From contig NZ_KI535297.1 in the NCBI RefSeq assembly GCF_000482325.1, forward strand, positions 62,001-126,000: a DNA stretch of 64,000 nucleotides, given 5' to 3'. This document shows, piece by piece, positions 54,147 through 62,425 of this stretch (position 1 is the first letter of the stretch; every line of letters starts with the position of its first letter). Source of the DNA: Bacillus sp. UNC438CL73TsuS30 (GTDB lineage Bacteria > Bacillota > Bacilli > Bacillales > Cytobacillaceae). The notes below the pieces were generated by a model. It had not been told where the DNA came from. It made no database searches and worked only from the letters and a program-made list of their open reading frames with translations. The position numbers were made by a program, and so were the translations under genes.

Positions 54147-54932
54147 CTATTTTCTTTTGAGAAGCCAGTCTTGAAAATCGGTGGCAACTATTCTTTCACC
54201 TGTTATTTCCTCTGCAGCAGCTGAGGCTAAAAAAACAATCGGCTCGGCCATAACACTTGGATCTAATAGCTGCGATTTTGATTCAATCTCTTTTCGAACT
54301 TCGTCCGGAATCATCCCGGTAGTAGTGGCACCACCCGGTAAAAGCATATTCACCTTAATGCCATATTCCTTTAAATCTTCTGCCATTATATATGAGAGTG
54401 ATTCAGTGGCTGCCCTCGATGGTCCATAAGGTACAAAACCCTTTCTTTTCATAGTCTCATGATTCATAGAAATATTAATAATTCGCCCATGACCTTGTTC
54501 CATCATTAAAGGTGCAAACCCTCGAGATATTAAAAAATATCCTGTCAGATTGGTTTCAATTAAATCTCGAAACCCCTCTGGTGTTACTTTGAAAAATGGT
54601 TGAGGCTCGACTAAAAAACGCGGGTTTACTGTCCTCATCCCAATTCCCGCATTATTGACGAGAACATCCAGCTTCCCCCATTCTCTTCTCACCCATTCGA
54701 CCGCCTGATTGACGGATTGTTCTGATCGAACATCCAAAGGAATTCCAACAGCAGGATAACCCTCGCGCTTTAACTTCTCTACTGCTTGATCCAATTTAGT
54801 TCCACCTCTAGAAGCTAACGCCACCGTGGCCCCAGCGTGAAGCAAAGCCTCCGCCATAGAAAATCCTAGGCCGCTTGAAGCGCCTGTTACAAGGGCATGG
54901 ATATTTCTTAACTCTTTTGTATTCATTGGCAT
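54147..54932 (-). CDS. Short-chain dehydrogenase/reductase with YxxxR active site
   Basis: 261-aa SDR. The cofactor motif is TGASSGLG (about residues 16-23), and NNAG and the final VATDFQDW region are present. The catalytic Tyr is in VPYGPSRAATES, where Lys is normally found four residues later; here it is Arg. The usual Ser position reads INISMNHET. GGAGG lies 4-10 nt before ATGs at 54932 and 54926, so the first two codons are uncertain. It is a single gene. The substrate is unknown and activity may be altered. Confidence 0.8.
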   Translation of the reverse strand: MPMNTKELRNIHALVTGASSGLGFSMAEALLHAGATVALASRGGTKLDQAVEKLKREGYPAVGIPLDVRSEQSVNQAVEWVRREWGKLDVLVNNAGIGMRTVNPRFLVEPQPFFKVTPEGFRDLIETNLTGYFLISRGFAPLMMEQGHGRIINISMNHETMKRKGFVPYGPSRAATESLSYIMAEDLKEYGIKVNMLLPGGATTTGMIPDEVRKEIESKSQLLDPSVMAEPIVFLASAAAEEITGERIVATDFQDWLLKRK

Positions 54933-55095
54933 TTTTCCTCCGAAATGTTAATAGACCACTGACTAATACAGTATTCTATCTAATCATCACTTTTATACTT
55001 TGCCAAAAAAGTAAGCTAGAGGGTTTTCGGGCGCAGTAAAAACGGGGTAAATATATTTTTTTTATATTTTGGACTATTATCAGAACTAAAAAAAG

Positions 55096-55302
55096 GTACA
55101 AGCGGCATCAAGGGAAGAGGCGGATTGTATAAAGTATGACTTGCACCAATCTGAAGACCAAACTTTTGTTTTATATGAAGTGTGGAATGATGAGGAAGCG
55201 CTGGAACACCATATTCAGTCTGCTCATTATCAGGAATACAGGAACAATATTGCAGACCTTGTTTCAACTAGAGAAGTGTATAAGCTAAAAATAATGGAAT
55301 AA
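55096..55302 (+). pseudogene. C-terminal relic of an antibiotic biosynthesis monooxygenase (ABM) protein
   Basis: The frame gives VQAASREEADCIKYDLHQSE, then FVLYEVWNDEEALEHHIQS and AHYQEYRNN, ending KLKIME. This is the ABM/YgiN-type quinol monooxygenase pattern (AxAxSRxExGCxxYDLxxS...F..yEvWxDxeAlxxHxxSxHFxxF). The N-terminal 20-30 residues are gone, and a stop plus an A7 run sits just upstream, suggesting a frameshift. No usable start is visible. Confidence 0.75.
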
Positions 55303-55331
55303 GTTCAAAGATGGAGTGGCGGAACCGTCGG

Positions 55332-55357
55332 AAAAACCTGCTATATGCAGGTTTTTT
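55332..55357 (+). terminator. Rho-independent terminator
   Basis: AAAAACCTGC and GCAGGTTTTTT pair around TATAT. It ended the ABM gene. Confidence 0.8.
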
Positions 55358-55435
55358 AGTTGTCTTTTTTAAGATGGGAGCTTTTCGCCGTATCTCCTTC
55401 GAAACAAATCTTTTGATTTGGACAGACCAGATGGC

Positions 55436-55449
55436 TAATATATTAATAT
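55436..55449. promoter_or_regulatory. Overlapping palindromes upstream of the ArsR gene
   Basis: TAATATATTA (55436-55445) and ATATTAATAT (55440-55449) are both perfect 10-bp palindromes. They lie about 90 bp before the ArsR start and may be its operator. Confidence 0.35.
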
Positions 55450-55535
55450 CGCGAATTACCGATTTGGCGTGATGCTTTCAGATCATCTATCCAGCCTTCC
55501 ATTGGGATAGTGATAAATGATATAGAAAGAGGCAA

Positions 55536-55883
55536 ATGACATTGAAGCAGGAATTGGAACGCTTAAATGATGAACAAGCCGTTGAAATTTTTAAGGCATT
55601 ATCGAACCAGACGAGGGTGAGCATTCTTCAAATGTTAAAAGATCCCCACAGTCATTTTTCACCGCAAGCCCATATTATTGCTGATGAAGGATTTGAAGGC
55701 GGGGTTTGCGTAGGGGATATCCAAAGCAAGGCCGGGATTTCGCAATCCACTACTTCACAGTATTTATCGATTCTGCTGCAAAGCGGACTGGTTGAAATGA
55801 AGCGAATCGGACAATGGACGTATTATCGCCGTAATGAGGAGACGATTAAAAAGTTCGAAAAATACATTGGTACAAAAATTTAA
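55536..55883 (+). CDS. ArsR-family transcriptional regulator
   Basis: 115-aa winged-helix regulator. EIFKALSNQTRVSILQML begins the DNA-binding domain, and GDIQSKAGISQSTTSQYLSILLQSGLV is the recognition region (about 62-90). No metal-binding CxC motif is visible; the insert HIIADEGFEGGVCVG (about 46-60) is where related redox- or ligand-sensing members have a loop. It starts with AGAAAGAGG and lies 11 nt before a luciferase-like gene that it probably controls. Confidence 0.87.
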   Translation: MTLKQELERLNDEQAVEIFKALSNQTRVSILQMLKDPHSHFSPQAHIIADEGFEGGVCVGDIQSKAGISQSTTSQYLSILLQSGLVEMKRIGQWTYYRRNEETIKKFEKYIGTKI

Positions 55884-55894
55884 GGAGAATTGAA

Positions 55895-56859
55895 GTGAGT
55901 TTATTACAGCATCGAGCATTTAACAGGTTGTACCAACAGGATAAAATGACGCTTGGTTTCGCGATTCCGACGGCAAGGATGTCCAAATATCCGATTTTGG
56001 AAAATCAGCTGTCGCTTGCCCGCAAAATTGAAGACCATGGTTTCGCGGCATTGTGGCTTCGGGACGTTACGATTCAGAATTTGAATATTGATGATAATGG
56101 TCAAATGTATGATGTATGGATTTATTTGATCTATCTTGCGGCCCATACCAAGGATATTGCACTTGGGACGGCGAGTGTGGTCCTCCCGCTGCGCCATCCT
56201 GTCCGAGTGGCAAAGGAAGCATCATCTATTGACCGGTTGTTTCCCGAACGCCTGATCATGGGAGTGGCTTCAGGAGACCGGGATAAAGATTTCACAGCTT
56301 TGGGAATATCCAAGCTGGAAAGTGGAGGGCTGTTTAAAAAGAATTATGCATTCCTTGAACGGCTGTTAAAGGAGGACAATCCGACAATCAACAGCGATTT
56401 AGGCATCATCGATGAAACGGATATGAGAATGATCCCCAAACCTTTTTCTTCGATTCCGACCATGGTGACAGGATTCAGCAATCAATCGATTGAATGGATC
56501 GCCCAGAATGGGGACGGCTGGATCCAGTACCCGAGGATTATCCCACAACAAACTCAATTGATTAACGAGTATCGCGAGTTGTCGGAAATTCACGCCCCAG
56601 GAGTGTTTAAACCTTTCACTCAGACTTTATTTATCGATTTATCGGAAAATCCCGATTCGTTTCCTGTTCCGATTCCGTTAGGATTTCGTGTAGGGCGCAA
56701 ACAGTTATTAGAAATTCTATATCAATTTCAATCATTGGTGTCAATCACCTGGCATTTGTATTGTATTTTTCAAAGCGCCCTCCCGAGGAAGTCATCCAGG
56801 AGCTTGGAGAGTTTGTGTTGCCTTACTTTCCAACTCATGAAATTCCAGTATTAGATTAG
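55895..56859 (+). pseudogene. Luciferase-like (LLM) flavin oxidoreductase with a C-terminal frameshift
   Basis: From GTG 55895 (AAGGAGAAT upstream) the product is a normal LLM-class enzyme: TLGFAIPTARMSKYPILENQ at the start, then WLRDVTIQNLN and GTASVVLPLRHPVRVAKEA. Near 56729-56734 the frame changes. The original frame runs to 56854 with unfamiliar sequence. The other frame continues IGVNHLAFVLYFSKRPPEEV and ends LPYFPTHEIPVLD at 56859, which is the expected family end. One indel therefore replaces the last 40 residues. Either the gene is inactivated or this is a sequencing error. Confidence 0.8.
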
Positions 56860-56896
56860 TCTTTAAAAAAATTAGATAAGGGAAGAAGATGTACTT

Positions 56897-57919
56897 ATGT
56901 CTAAACATGCAAATAAACTAAACGAAATTCCATTCTCGGTGCTTGATCTTTCACCGATAACAGCCGGAAGTACTCCTGCTGACTCTTTCCGCCATACATT
57001 GGAACTCGCACAGCTTGCTGAAAAACTTGGTTACAACCGTTTTTGGCTCGCAGAACATCATAATATGCCGTTTATTGCCAGTTCCGCCACTTCTGTGGTG
57101 ATGTCCCATGTGGCAGCCGGTACATCAATAATCAGGATTGGTTCAGGAGGAATCATGCTGCCGAATCACGCACCGCTCGTCATCGCTGAGCAGTTTGGCA
57201 CTCTTGAATCATTATATCCTGGGCGAATTGACCTTGGTCTTGGGCGAGCACCCGGTACAGATCAGGGGACCGCACGTGCATTGAGACGCGACTTGGGAAG
57301 TACCGGAGATGACTTTCCTGAGCAATTAGCGGAACTCCGCGGTTACTTTGATCCATCCCTGGCACAAGGGAACCCTATAAAAGCGATTCCAGGTGAAGGT
57401 TTGAATATTCCAGTCTGGCTGCTGGGTTCAAGCGGCTTCAGTGCGCAGCTGGCCGGAGAACTGGGTTTGCCATTCGCGTTTGCCGCCCATTTCTCGCCAC
57501 TTAACACTCTGGGTGCTCTACAGATCTATCGTAAGGCGTTTAAGCCTTCGAATGTTCTCGATAAGCCGTATGCGATGGTGGCATTGAATATTATTACAGC
57601 AGAAACGGATAAAGAGGCAAATCGCCTTTTTACAACAATACAGCAGCAATTTTTGAATCTGATGAGTGGCAACCTTACACCGCTTCAACCACCGGTAGAT
57701 GACATATCCGAAGTGGCCAGCAGCTACCAATTAAAGGCTCTCGAGCAGCAATTAGGCTCATCGATTGTTGGCAGCCAGCAGACGGTAAAGGACAAGCTGC
57801 ATACATTTTTGGAGGAGAGCCAGGCAGATGAAATCATGGCCATTGCCCAAGTTTACGACCACAAAGCTCGCCTGCATTCATACGAGCTTCTGGCAGAAAT
57901 TACAAAAAGCGAAAGGTAA
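56897..57919 (+). CDS. Luciferase-like (LLM) flavin-dependent oxidoreductase
   Basis: 340-aa monooxygenase of the MsnO8/YwcH type, using FMN as co-substrate. IPFSVLDLSPITAG at the start, RFWLAEHHNMPFIASSATSV (shortened) and LGRAPGTDQGTARALRRD are family blocks. It is complete and follows the frameshifted LLM gene after 37 nt, probably in the same ArsR-controlled operon. The two LLM enzymes differ strongly, so one is not a duplicate of the other. Confidence 0.88.
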   Translation: MSKHANKLNEIPFSVLDLSPITAGSTPADSFRHTLELAQLAEKLGYNRFWLAEHHNMPFIASSATSVVMSHVAAGTSIIRIGSGGIMLPNHAPLVIAEQFGTLESLYPGRIDLGLGRAPGTDQGTARALRRDLGSTGDDFPEQLAELRGYFDPSLAQGNPIKAIPGEGLNIPVWLLGSSGFSAQLAGELGLPFAFAAHFSPLNTLGALQIYRKAFKPSNVLDKPYAMVALNIITAETDKEANRLFTTIQQQFLNLMSGNLTPLQPPVDDISEVASSYQLKALEQQLGSSIVGSQQTVKDKLHTFLEESQADEIMAIAQVYDHKARLHSYELLAEITKSER

Positions 57920-58092
57920 AAAGGAGGACATCAGTAAGGAATCTTTTTTGATTTTTCTAGGGAATTGAATATGGATGAAACCGTGAAATCAGGTTATGAG
58001 GTTGTTTACAGGATTCCTTAGTTAAAAAGATAAAAGTTGTTAGAATAGGAGACAGTGATATCAACTGCAAAATTAACCGAAATGCTGTTAAA

Positions 58093-58359
58093 GTGCTGAA
58101 CCAAATGTTGGAAAGTGAAGAGGCTGAAGGGAAAATGGTTCGTGTCTACGTTACATTGGACCATGGGGACCATGCCCATTATGAAGTAAAACTTGATACG
58201 CCCACGGACCATGATGGAATTGTGAAAACAGACAAAGGCATTGATGTTTTACTTGATAAAAGGGAACCGTTTTTAGATGGGGTTTGGATCAGGTATTTCT
58301 ATGTGCCGCAAGCAGGATTTGATATCACGAATTCTTCCAAAGGGCATCACCATCATTAA
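58093..58359 (+). CDS. HesB/IscA-like (Fe-S biogenesis fold) protein with unclear start
   Basis: The frame from GTG 58093 gives 88 aa, including EAEGKMVRVYVTLDHGDHAHY, KTDKGIDVLLDKREPFLDGVW and the tail SSKGHHHH. This is the HesB-like domain without the Cys ligands of IscA. The same frame is open upstream and reads INRNAVKVLNQM, matching the usual N-terminus, but contains no start codon. The only good ribosome site (TAGGAGACA, before GTG at about 58054) serves another frame. A frameshift near 58060 is therefore likely. Confidence 0.6.
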   Translation: MLNQMLESEEAEGKMVRVYVTLDHGDHAHYEVKLDTPTDHDGIVKTDKGIDVLLDKREPFLDGVWIRYFYVPQAGFDITNSSKGHHHH

Positions 58360-58544
58360 ACACGTGACAGAGCGATACTAAATGTTTTTATACCTTCATA
58401 TATCTAGCAGAAACATATACTAAACACGGTAGATTACTTGTATGAATTGTGTTAAATGAGAATAATACCAACGATGCTTTATAATTTTAAAATTTCAAAA
58501 TGAATTTCAATACAAAAAGGTTTTAAGAAGGAAGGGTTTTTACT

Positions 58545-59261
58545 ATGTCATTAAATGGTAAACGAGTAGTTGTTTTAGGGGGTACTTCTGGTATTGGTTT
58601 AGCAACTGCCAAAGCGTTTCTCGATCAATCAGCTCAAGTGATCATTGCCAGCCGTTCTGTTTCCAAATTAAATGAGGCAAAACAAGTTCTTGGTGGCAAT
58701 GTGGAAGGAATTGAAATCGATTTTCGAAGCGAAGAAAAAGTGGCAGAATTTTTCAGTATGGTAGGAAAATTTGACCACCTTGTAGTAACCGCAGGAGAAG
58801 GAGCAATGGGGCGCTTTAGTGAATTGTCTGTTGCAAGTGCTAAAGAGGCATTTGATAGTAAGTTTTGGGGGCAATATATTACCGTCCGTTCAGCACTTCC
58901 CTATTTAAACAAGGAGAGCTCAATCACCTTAACCTCTGGTGTATATGGCGTTCGTCCTCCTCAAGGCGCTACTACGTTAGCGGCAATCAATTCAGCCATT
59001 GAAGGATTGGTTCGAGGACTTTCCGTAGACTTAGCCCCTATTAGGGTAAACGTGGTTTCACCTGGAATTGTAGACACTCCAATTTATGCTGGAATGCCAG
59101 ATGATCAAAGGCAAGCACTGTTCAACGGCATTGCACAACAGCTCCCTGTTGGACGTATTGCAAAGCCGGAAGACATAGCTGAAACCTATGTATACCTTGC
59201 TAAAAATGGTTTTACTACTGGTACGGCTGTTCTTATTGATGGTGGGGCCCGCCTAGCATAA
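58545..59261 (+). CDS. Atypical short-chain dehydrogenase/reductase without YxxxK
   Basis: 238-aa SDR-fold protein. The cofactor motif GGTSGIGLA (about residues 12-20) and VNVVSPGIVDTPIYAG are normal. In the active-site helix the segment is PPQGATTLAAINSAIEGLVR, with no Tyr-x-x-x-Lys; the positions are Thr and Asn. SDRs of this kind form a recognised atypical group, so the gene looks intact. It has GAAGGAAGGG upstream and a terminator after its end. Function is unknown. Confidence 0.82.
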   Translation: MSLNGKRVVVLGGTSGIGLATAKAFLDQSAQVIIASRSVSKLNEAKQVLGGNVEGIEIDFRSEEKVAEFFSMVGKFDHLVVTAGEGAMGRFSELSVASAKEAFDSKFWGQYITVRSALPYLNKESSITLTSGVYGVRPPQGATTLAAINSAIEGLVRGLSVDLAPIRVNVVSPGIVDTPIYAGMPDDQRQALFNGIAQQLPVGRIAKPEDIAETYVYLAKNGFTTGTAVLIDGGARLA

Positions 59262-59356
59262 TTGCCTAAATGGATGTTGAACGGAAGCTTATCATCCTGC
59301 CAAGAAGGTGTTCTAACTAAAGCAGTAATAAGGTAAGAATTAAGTAATACACTGGT

Positions 59357-59390
59357 GGCAATACTGCAAAAGAGTATTGCCGCATTTTTT
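59357..59390 (+). terminator. Rho-independent terminator
   Basis: GGCAATACT (59357-59365) and AGTATTGCC (59373-59381) form a 9-bp stem, followed by GCATTTTTTG. Confidence 0.8.
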
Positions 59391-59433
59391 GTTAATAGGT
59401 GTACAAAAAAACAAAAGGAAGTGTTGATTTTTA

Positions 59434-59661
59434 ATGAGTCTACATGACGAAAATAAATTAACAAAAGTAAAAAATTCCCTTGAAAGTCGTGTAGTAACAT
59501 TGCCTGATGGAACTTCTTTGATCCCAACCTTTTTAGACTGTTTTCACACACCTTGGCAATCATATCTAATCCTGAATGATGAGGATACCTTTGATACTAA
59601 AAAGACTTCATCTCTTCGTCATTTAATAGCTTCACCTACTAACTGTTCGGAATCGCCATAA
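59434..59661 (+). CDS. Hypothetical 75-aa protein
   Basis: The ATG has AAGGAAGTG upstream at long spacing. The product is hydrophilic, with SRVVTLPDGTSLIPTFLDCF and HTPWQSYLILNDEDTFD. I do not recognise it. The region to its right is full of gene relics, so it may itself be the N-terminal piece of a longer lost protein. Confidence 0.35.
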   Translation: MSLHDENKLTKVKNSLESRVVTLPDGTSLIPTFLDCFHTPWQSYLILNDEDTFDTKKTSSLRHLIASPTNCSESP

Positions 59662-59804
59662 TAGGCATGTGATGTTCTCGCTGCCATGGTAAGAGATCAT
59701 ACTCTCATACTCTATACCCCTTGAACCAAGATGATATAATACTTGATTAATCATACAATTTTTTCCGTTAGTGGTGTTCCATATCTCTTTCATATCATTG
59801 GTCT

Positions 59805-59957
59805 AACAATTGTCTAGCTATTCCAAAAGCTGTACAAGAAGAGCATGTACTAGCAAATGCGGAAGCTGCTATTCTTGAACTAACAAAAGAGGATTTAAAT
59901 AGACTTGATAAAGAATTTCTGCAACCGACTAGAAAAATGCCTTTAGACATTTTATAG
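59805..59957 (+). pseudogene. C-terminal relic of an aldo/keto reductase
   Basis: The frame ending at TAG 59955-59957 reads AIPKAVQEEHVLANAEAAIL, then ELTKEDLNRLDKEFLQPTRK, ending MPLDIL. This is the typical AKR tail (IPKAxxPEHVxxNAxAxxxELTxEDLxxLDxxFPxPxRKxPLxxL). The TIM barrel and the catalytic Asp/Tyr/Lys/His are missing, and no start is visible. Confidence 0.8.
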
Positions 59958-60269
59958 AAATCTTGAGAATAGACAGGAGAGAAGGGATTGAATTTGTACG
60001 TCTTTAGAGGTATCGGGAAAATATACTCCATGTAGCGCAGAGGAGGCTCCTGGCCTAAGATTCTGAAGTAAGTAAATACACTGACTAGGCCGATGGGTAA
60101 TAACAATTAACAGAAAAAGTCCTTCTCCTGATACTTCTTTTGTGGTAACAAGAATACGACTACCACAGGGTGGTCGGTGCTCTCCTAGCAACTACTTAAT
60201 TACATTTTAGGTAACACATTCGCCGTATTGCCAGTTAGGAAGTCCTGCTGACTTAACTAAGACGAGTTT
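59958..60269. other. Region between relics, 312 bp, nothing recognised
   Basis: Minus-strand frames here include a hydrophobic stretch (about 60106 down to 59965, beginning LLPIGLVSVFTYFRILGQEP) that is closed by a stop just upstream and has no ribosome site. I cannot assign it. ACAGGGTGG near 60170 recalls a T-box core but no other T-box element is present. Confidence 0.35.
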
Positions 60270-60706
60270 TTAATGAATTATTCCGGGATACTCCCACAGA
60301 CCAAGCTGCCCTTTTGCAGGAATAGACTCCTCTAACGTGCGCATCCCTTCCACTTCCCAGGCGTAACCGCCTACCCGATAATCACCTAATAAAAATTCAA
60401 TACCGGAAACAACTCGCCCATCTTCCAGTACCGCCCAAGTTTCATTGTTTTCAATCACTCTTATGCAATTTTTCAGTTCACAAACGCCTATTATCACACC
60501 TGTCGGGAGGTCTTCTTCTGAATATCCGTGTTTTTGGAGCAGCTCCTGGACCCTCGGGTAGCCGCAGGCGGCCTTGTCCGGTTTTTTATACTCGTATGAA
60601 TCGCTAATGGACCTCGATAGTTGGTTCTCCATGTCCTCGTTTCATATTTGGACTCGCCAAGGACAAACAAACTAGCCCAGGGCTGAATCATTGATAGAAT
60701 TTTCAT
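60270..60706 (-). pseudogene. ASCH-domain protein gene with a frameshift
   Basis: From ATG 60706 the minus strand reads MKILSMIQPWASLFVLGESK and YETRTWRTNYRGPLAIHTS, then changes frame near 60597. The second frame continues KKPDKAACGYPRVQELLQKHG and ends LWEYPGIIH at 60270. Joined, they make a complete ASCH-domain protein of about 145 aa (typical join HTSKKxDKAAC). The break looks like two extra bases (AT) in AGTATAAAAAA. ASCH domains bind RNA or nucleotides. The gene is probably inactive unless this is a sequence error. Confidence 0.8.
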
Positions 60707-60965
60707 TTAGCCCGTCCCCAATCAGAAAAATGTATGACTAGGGTTCCCTTACTAAGGAAAGTATACTTGCTTTGTTACATTCATTTAAATTTGTAACGGG
60801 TATGGGATCTTCATATTTGAAAAAATCGGGGGACGATTGTTTCGATTAAGCAATCATTATTACAGTACTTCTTGCTTTATTGAAAGAAATTCCTTAACGG
60901 CTTAGGAGGCTGCTTACGAATAGTGATTTTACTCTAGCCATCATAGTTTAACTTATCTTGCTCTG
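60707..60965. other. Intergenic region with an HxlR-like control motif
   Basis: TTACTAAGGAAAGTATACTTGC (split: TTACTAAGG, then AAAGTATAC) near 60750 recalls sites bound by HxlR-type redox regulators upstream of NmrA-like quinone reductase genes. No regulator gene remains. It is the likely old promoter of the broken NmrA-like gene on the right. Confidence 0.3.
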
Positions 60966-61597
60966 CAGCGGATCGGATGCCTACAAGCGATGCTATATCG
61001 GAAAGTGCTGGAGTACATCCAGTACGGATTCGGTGTTAAATTTATTACTTATATAAGTATAGCTAATGCTCCAGAAAGCACTAATCTAATGGCTCCACCT
61101 CATGTTGCTACTGAAGCGGCCATCAAGAAAACAGGTATCTCTTATTCATTTCTTCGTAATAAATTCCAACCATCCAGGCTGCCATGGCAGGGGCACCATG
61201 GGTTACATCAGAAGGTAATGGCATGGTAGGATGGGCAACGCAGCAGGATTATTCAGAAGCTGCTGCTGCAGTCATTTCCAGTAATGGCCACGAAAACACA
61301 ATCTACGAACTGTCAGGGAAGTTAATGAACCAGGAAGAACTTGTATCCGAACTGGGCAATGTCCTGGGTAAGGATGTCAATGTGCAGCAGGTGGATGACA
61401 CTGCCTATGCTGCTATCATGAAAGATGCAGGTCTCCCTGATTTTATCCTCCCGCTCCAAGTCGGCATTCAGGAAAGCATTCGCAACGGCTCTCTGGAAGT
61501 TTAAAGCAATGATTTCGAAAAGGTTCTGGGGCGTCCAGCTACACCGGTCAAGGAGGCATTAACTGAAATTGTTAATGAAATTTCCCAGACAAAATAA
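60966..61597 (+). pseudogene. NmrA-like NAD(P)-binding SDR oxidoreductase, broken
   Basis: Pieces of one protein lie in order: ITYISIANAPEST and NLMAPPHVATEAAIKKTGIS (60990-61180), then after a short deletion and frame change AAMAGAPWVTSEGNGMVGW and QDYSEAAAAVISSNGHENT (from about 61178). After an in-frame TAA at 61502-61504 come SNDFEKVLGRPATPVKEAL and the end near 61597. The N-terminal cofactor-binding third is missing. It resembles QOR2/YtfG-type quinone reductases. At least three lesions make it a true pseudogene. Confidence 0.82.
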
Positions 61598-61607
61598 AGT
61601 GAACCTT

Positions 61608-61643
61608 CCATCAGTGGGGGTTTTCTTCATCCCCCACTGATGG
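61608..61643. terminator. 13-bp perfect hairpin behind the NmrA-like relic
   Basis: CCATCAGTGGGGG (61608-61620) and CCCCCACTGATGG (61631-61643) are fully complementary with a 10-nt loop. There is no T-run behind it on either strand, so its action as a terminator is uncertain. A related pair, GATCCCCCAC and GTGGGGATC, follows at about 61677-61719. Confidence 0.5.
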
Positions 61644-61758
61644 TAAGGTGAACCAATCAGACCTTAACGGTCAGTTGATCCCCCACTATCTTCTTCGGGT
61701 TCCTTAGAATCTGTGGGGATCTACTGCCCGTTATGAGTGAGATAGACAATCAAAATTT

Positions 61759-61796
61759 AACCGGCCTTTCTTAAATAGAAATGGCCGGTTTTTTTG
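61759..61796 (+). terminator. Strong Rho-independent terminator
   Basis: AACCGGCCTTTCT and AGAAATGGCCGGTT pair with one bulge around TAAAT, followed by seven T. Confidence 0.85.
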
Positions 61797-61849
61797 TTAA
61801 TGTATGTTTTAAAATAGTGGGAAGGCTTCTTCTTTAGATACCCTTATGA

Positions 61850-61950
61850 CTAGGAACAGTTTATTTGGTGAGTATTAAACTGTTCCTTGATATTTTTTAT
61901 AATGTCGGTAAGTTCAATGCTGTATTGATATTATTTAAATCCAAACTGAT
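61850..61950. repeat. Source copy of the 101-bp duplicated segment
   Basis: This covers the terminator and the last 18 codons of the CotF-family gene. It is duplicated at 53913-54013 with about 90% identity. The hairpin AGGAACAGTTTA / TAAACTGTTCCT lies within it. Confidence 0.8.
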
Positions 61951-62202
61951 TTGTTCGTTTGTATCCCAAGCATGGTACCATCCTTTTTCTACCATATATG
62001 CAGATATTTGTTCATGCATATCAAGAGCTTCCACTAAATGGCGAGTGAGCAATTCTTTAATTTCCGGTGTTCCTGCCTCCGTAACTGCCATGGCATAATT
62101 TCTAATTCCACTTTTAGCTGAAATAAGCAGATCCATTGTAACCACTTGATCCGATAGTGCGTCCATGCCAGTTAAAGTTTCAACGATTGGATTCATGTTC
62201 AT
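61897..62202 (-). CDS. yraD: CotF-family spore coat protein (YraD-like)
   Basis: 101-aa, mostly helical protein of the spore coat F family. ALSDQVVTMDLLISAKSGIR, NYAMAVTEAGTPEIKELL and HEQISAYMVEKGWYHAWD are typical blocks. Together with the next three genes it matches in order and size the yraD-yraE-adhB-yraF group of B. subtilis (99, 65, 378 and 122 aa). It is the last gene of the minus-strand unit. Coat F proteins are made in sporulation and lie in the coat; this is inferred here from homology. Confidence 0.85.
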   Translation of the reverse strand: MNMNPIVETLTGMDALSDQVVTMDLLISAKSGIRNYAMAVTEAGTPEIKELLTRHLVEALDMHEQISAYMVEKGWYHAWDTNEQISLDLNNINTALNLPTL

Positions 62203-62214
62203 TCATCTCCTAAT

Positions 62215-62409
62215 TTACTGCTTAGCGTTGGAAAGGATAGAAGCATATTCTTGTAATTGTCTCGTAGATACATCAATGTCTTGCTGCATAATATCTTTTA
62301 ATAGCGGATCTGTGACTAACGCTTTCATGGTTTTGGATTTAGTTAAACAAGTGGTCTTAAATGCAGCCATCTCATGGACCTCAAGAACTTCATGTAAGGC
62401 GTAATTCAT
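62215..62409 (-). CDS. yraE: Small spore coat-associated protein (YraE-like)
   Basis: 64-aa helical protein beginning MNYALHEVLEVHEMAAFKTT, with QDIDVSTRQLQEYASILSN near the end. It resembles one half of a coat F domain and matches YraE in size and position. It has AAGGAGAT before ATG (minus strand), lies 12 nt upstream of the yraD-like gene and is in the same transcript. Confidence 0.8.
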   Translation of the reverse strand: MNYALHEVLEVHEMAAFKTTCLTKSKTMKALVTDPLLKDIMQQDIDVSTRQLQEYASILSNAKQ

Positions 62410-62425
62410 TTTTTTATCTCCTTCC

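Noticed and set aside
59795..60106. 103-codon minus-strand frame
   Set aside because: Half of it is antisense to a clear aldo/keto reductase relic and it has no ribosome site.
60160..60190. T-box-like AGGGTGG
   Set aside because: No specifier stem, antiterminator or downstream tRNA-synthetase/amino acid gene was found.
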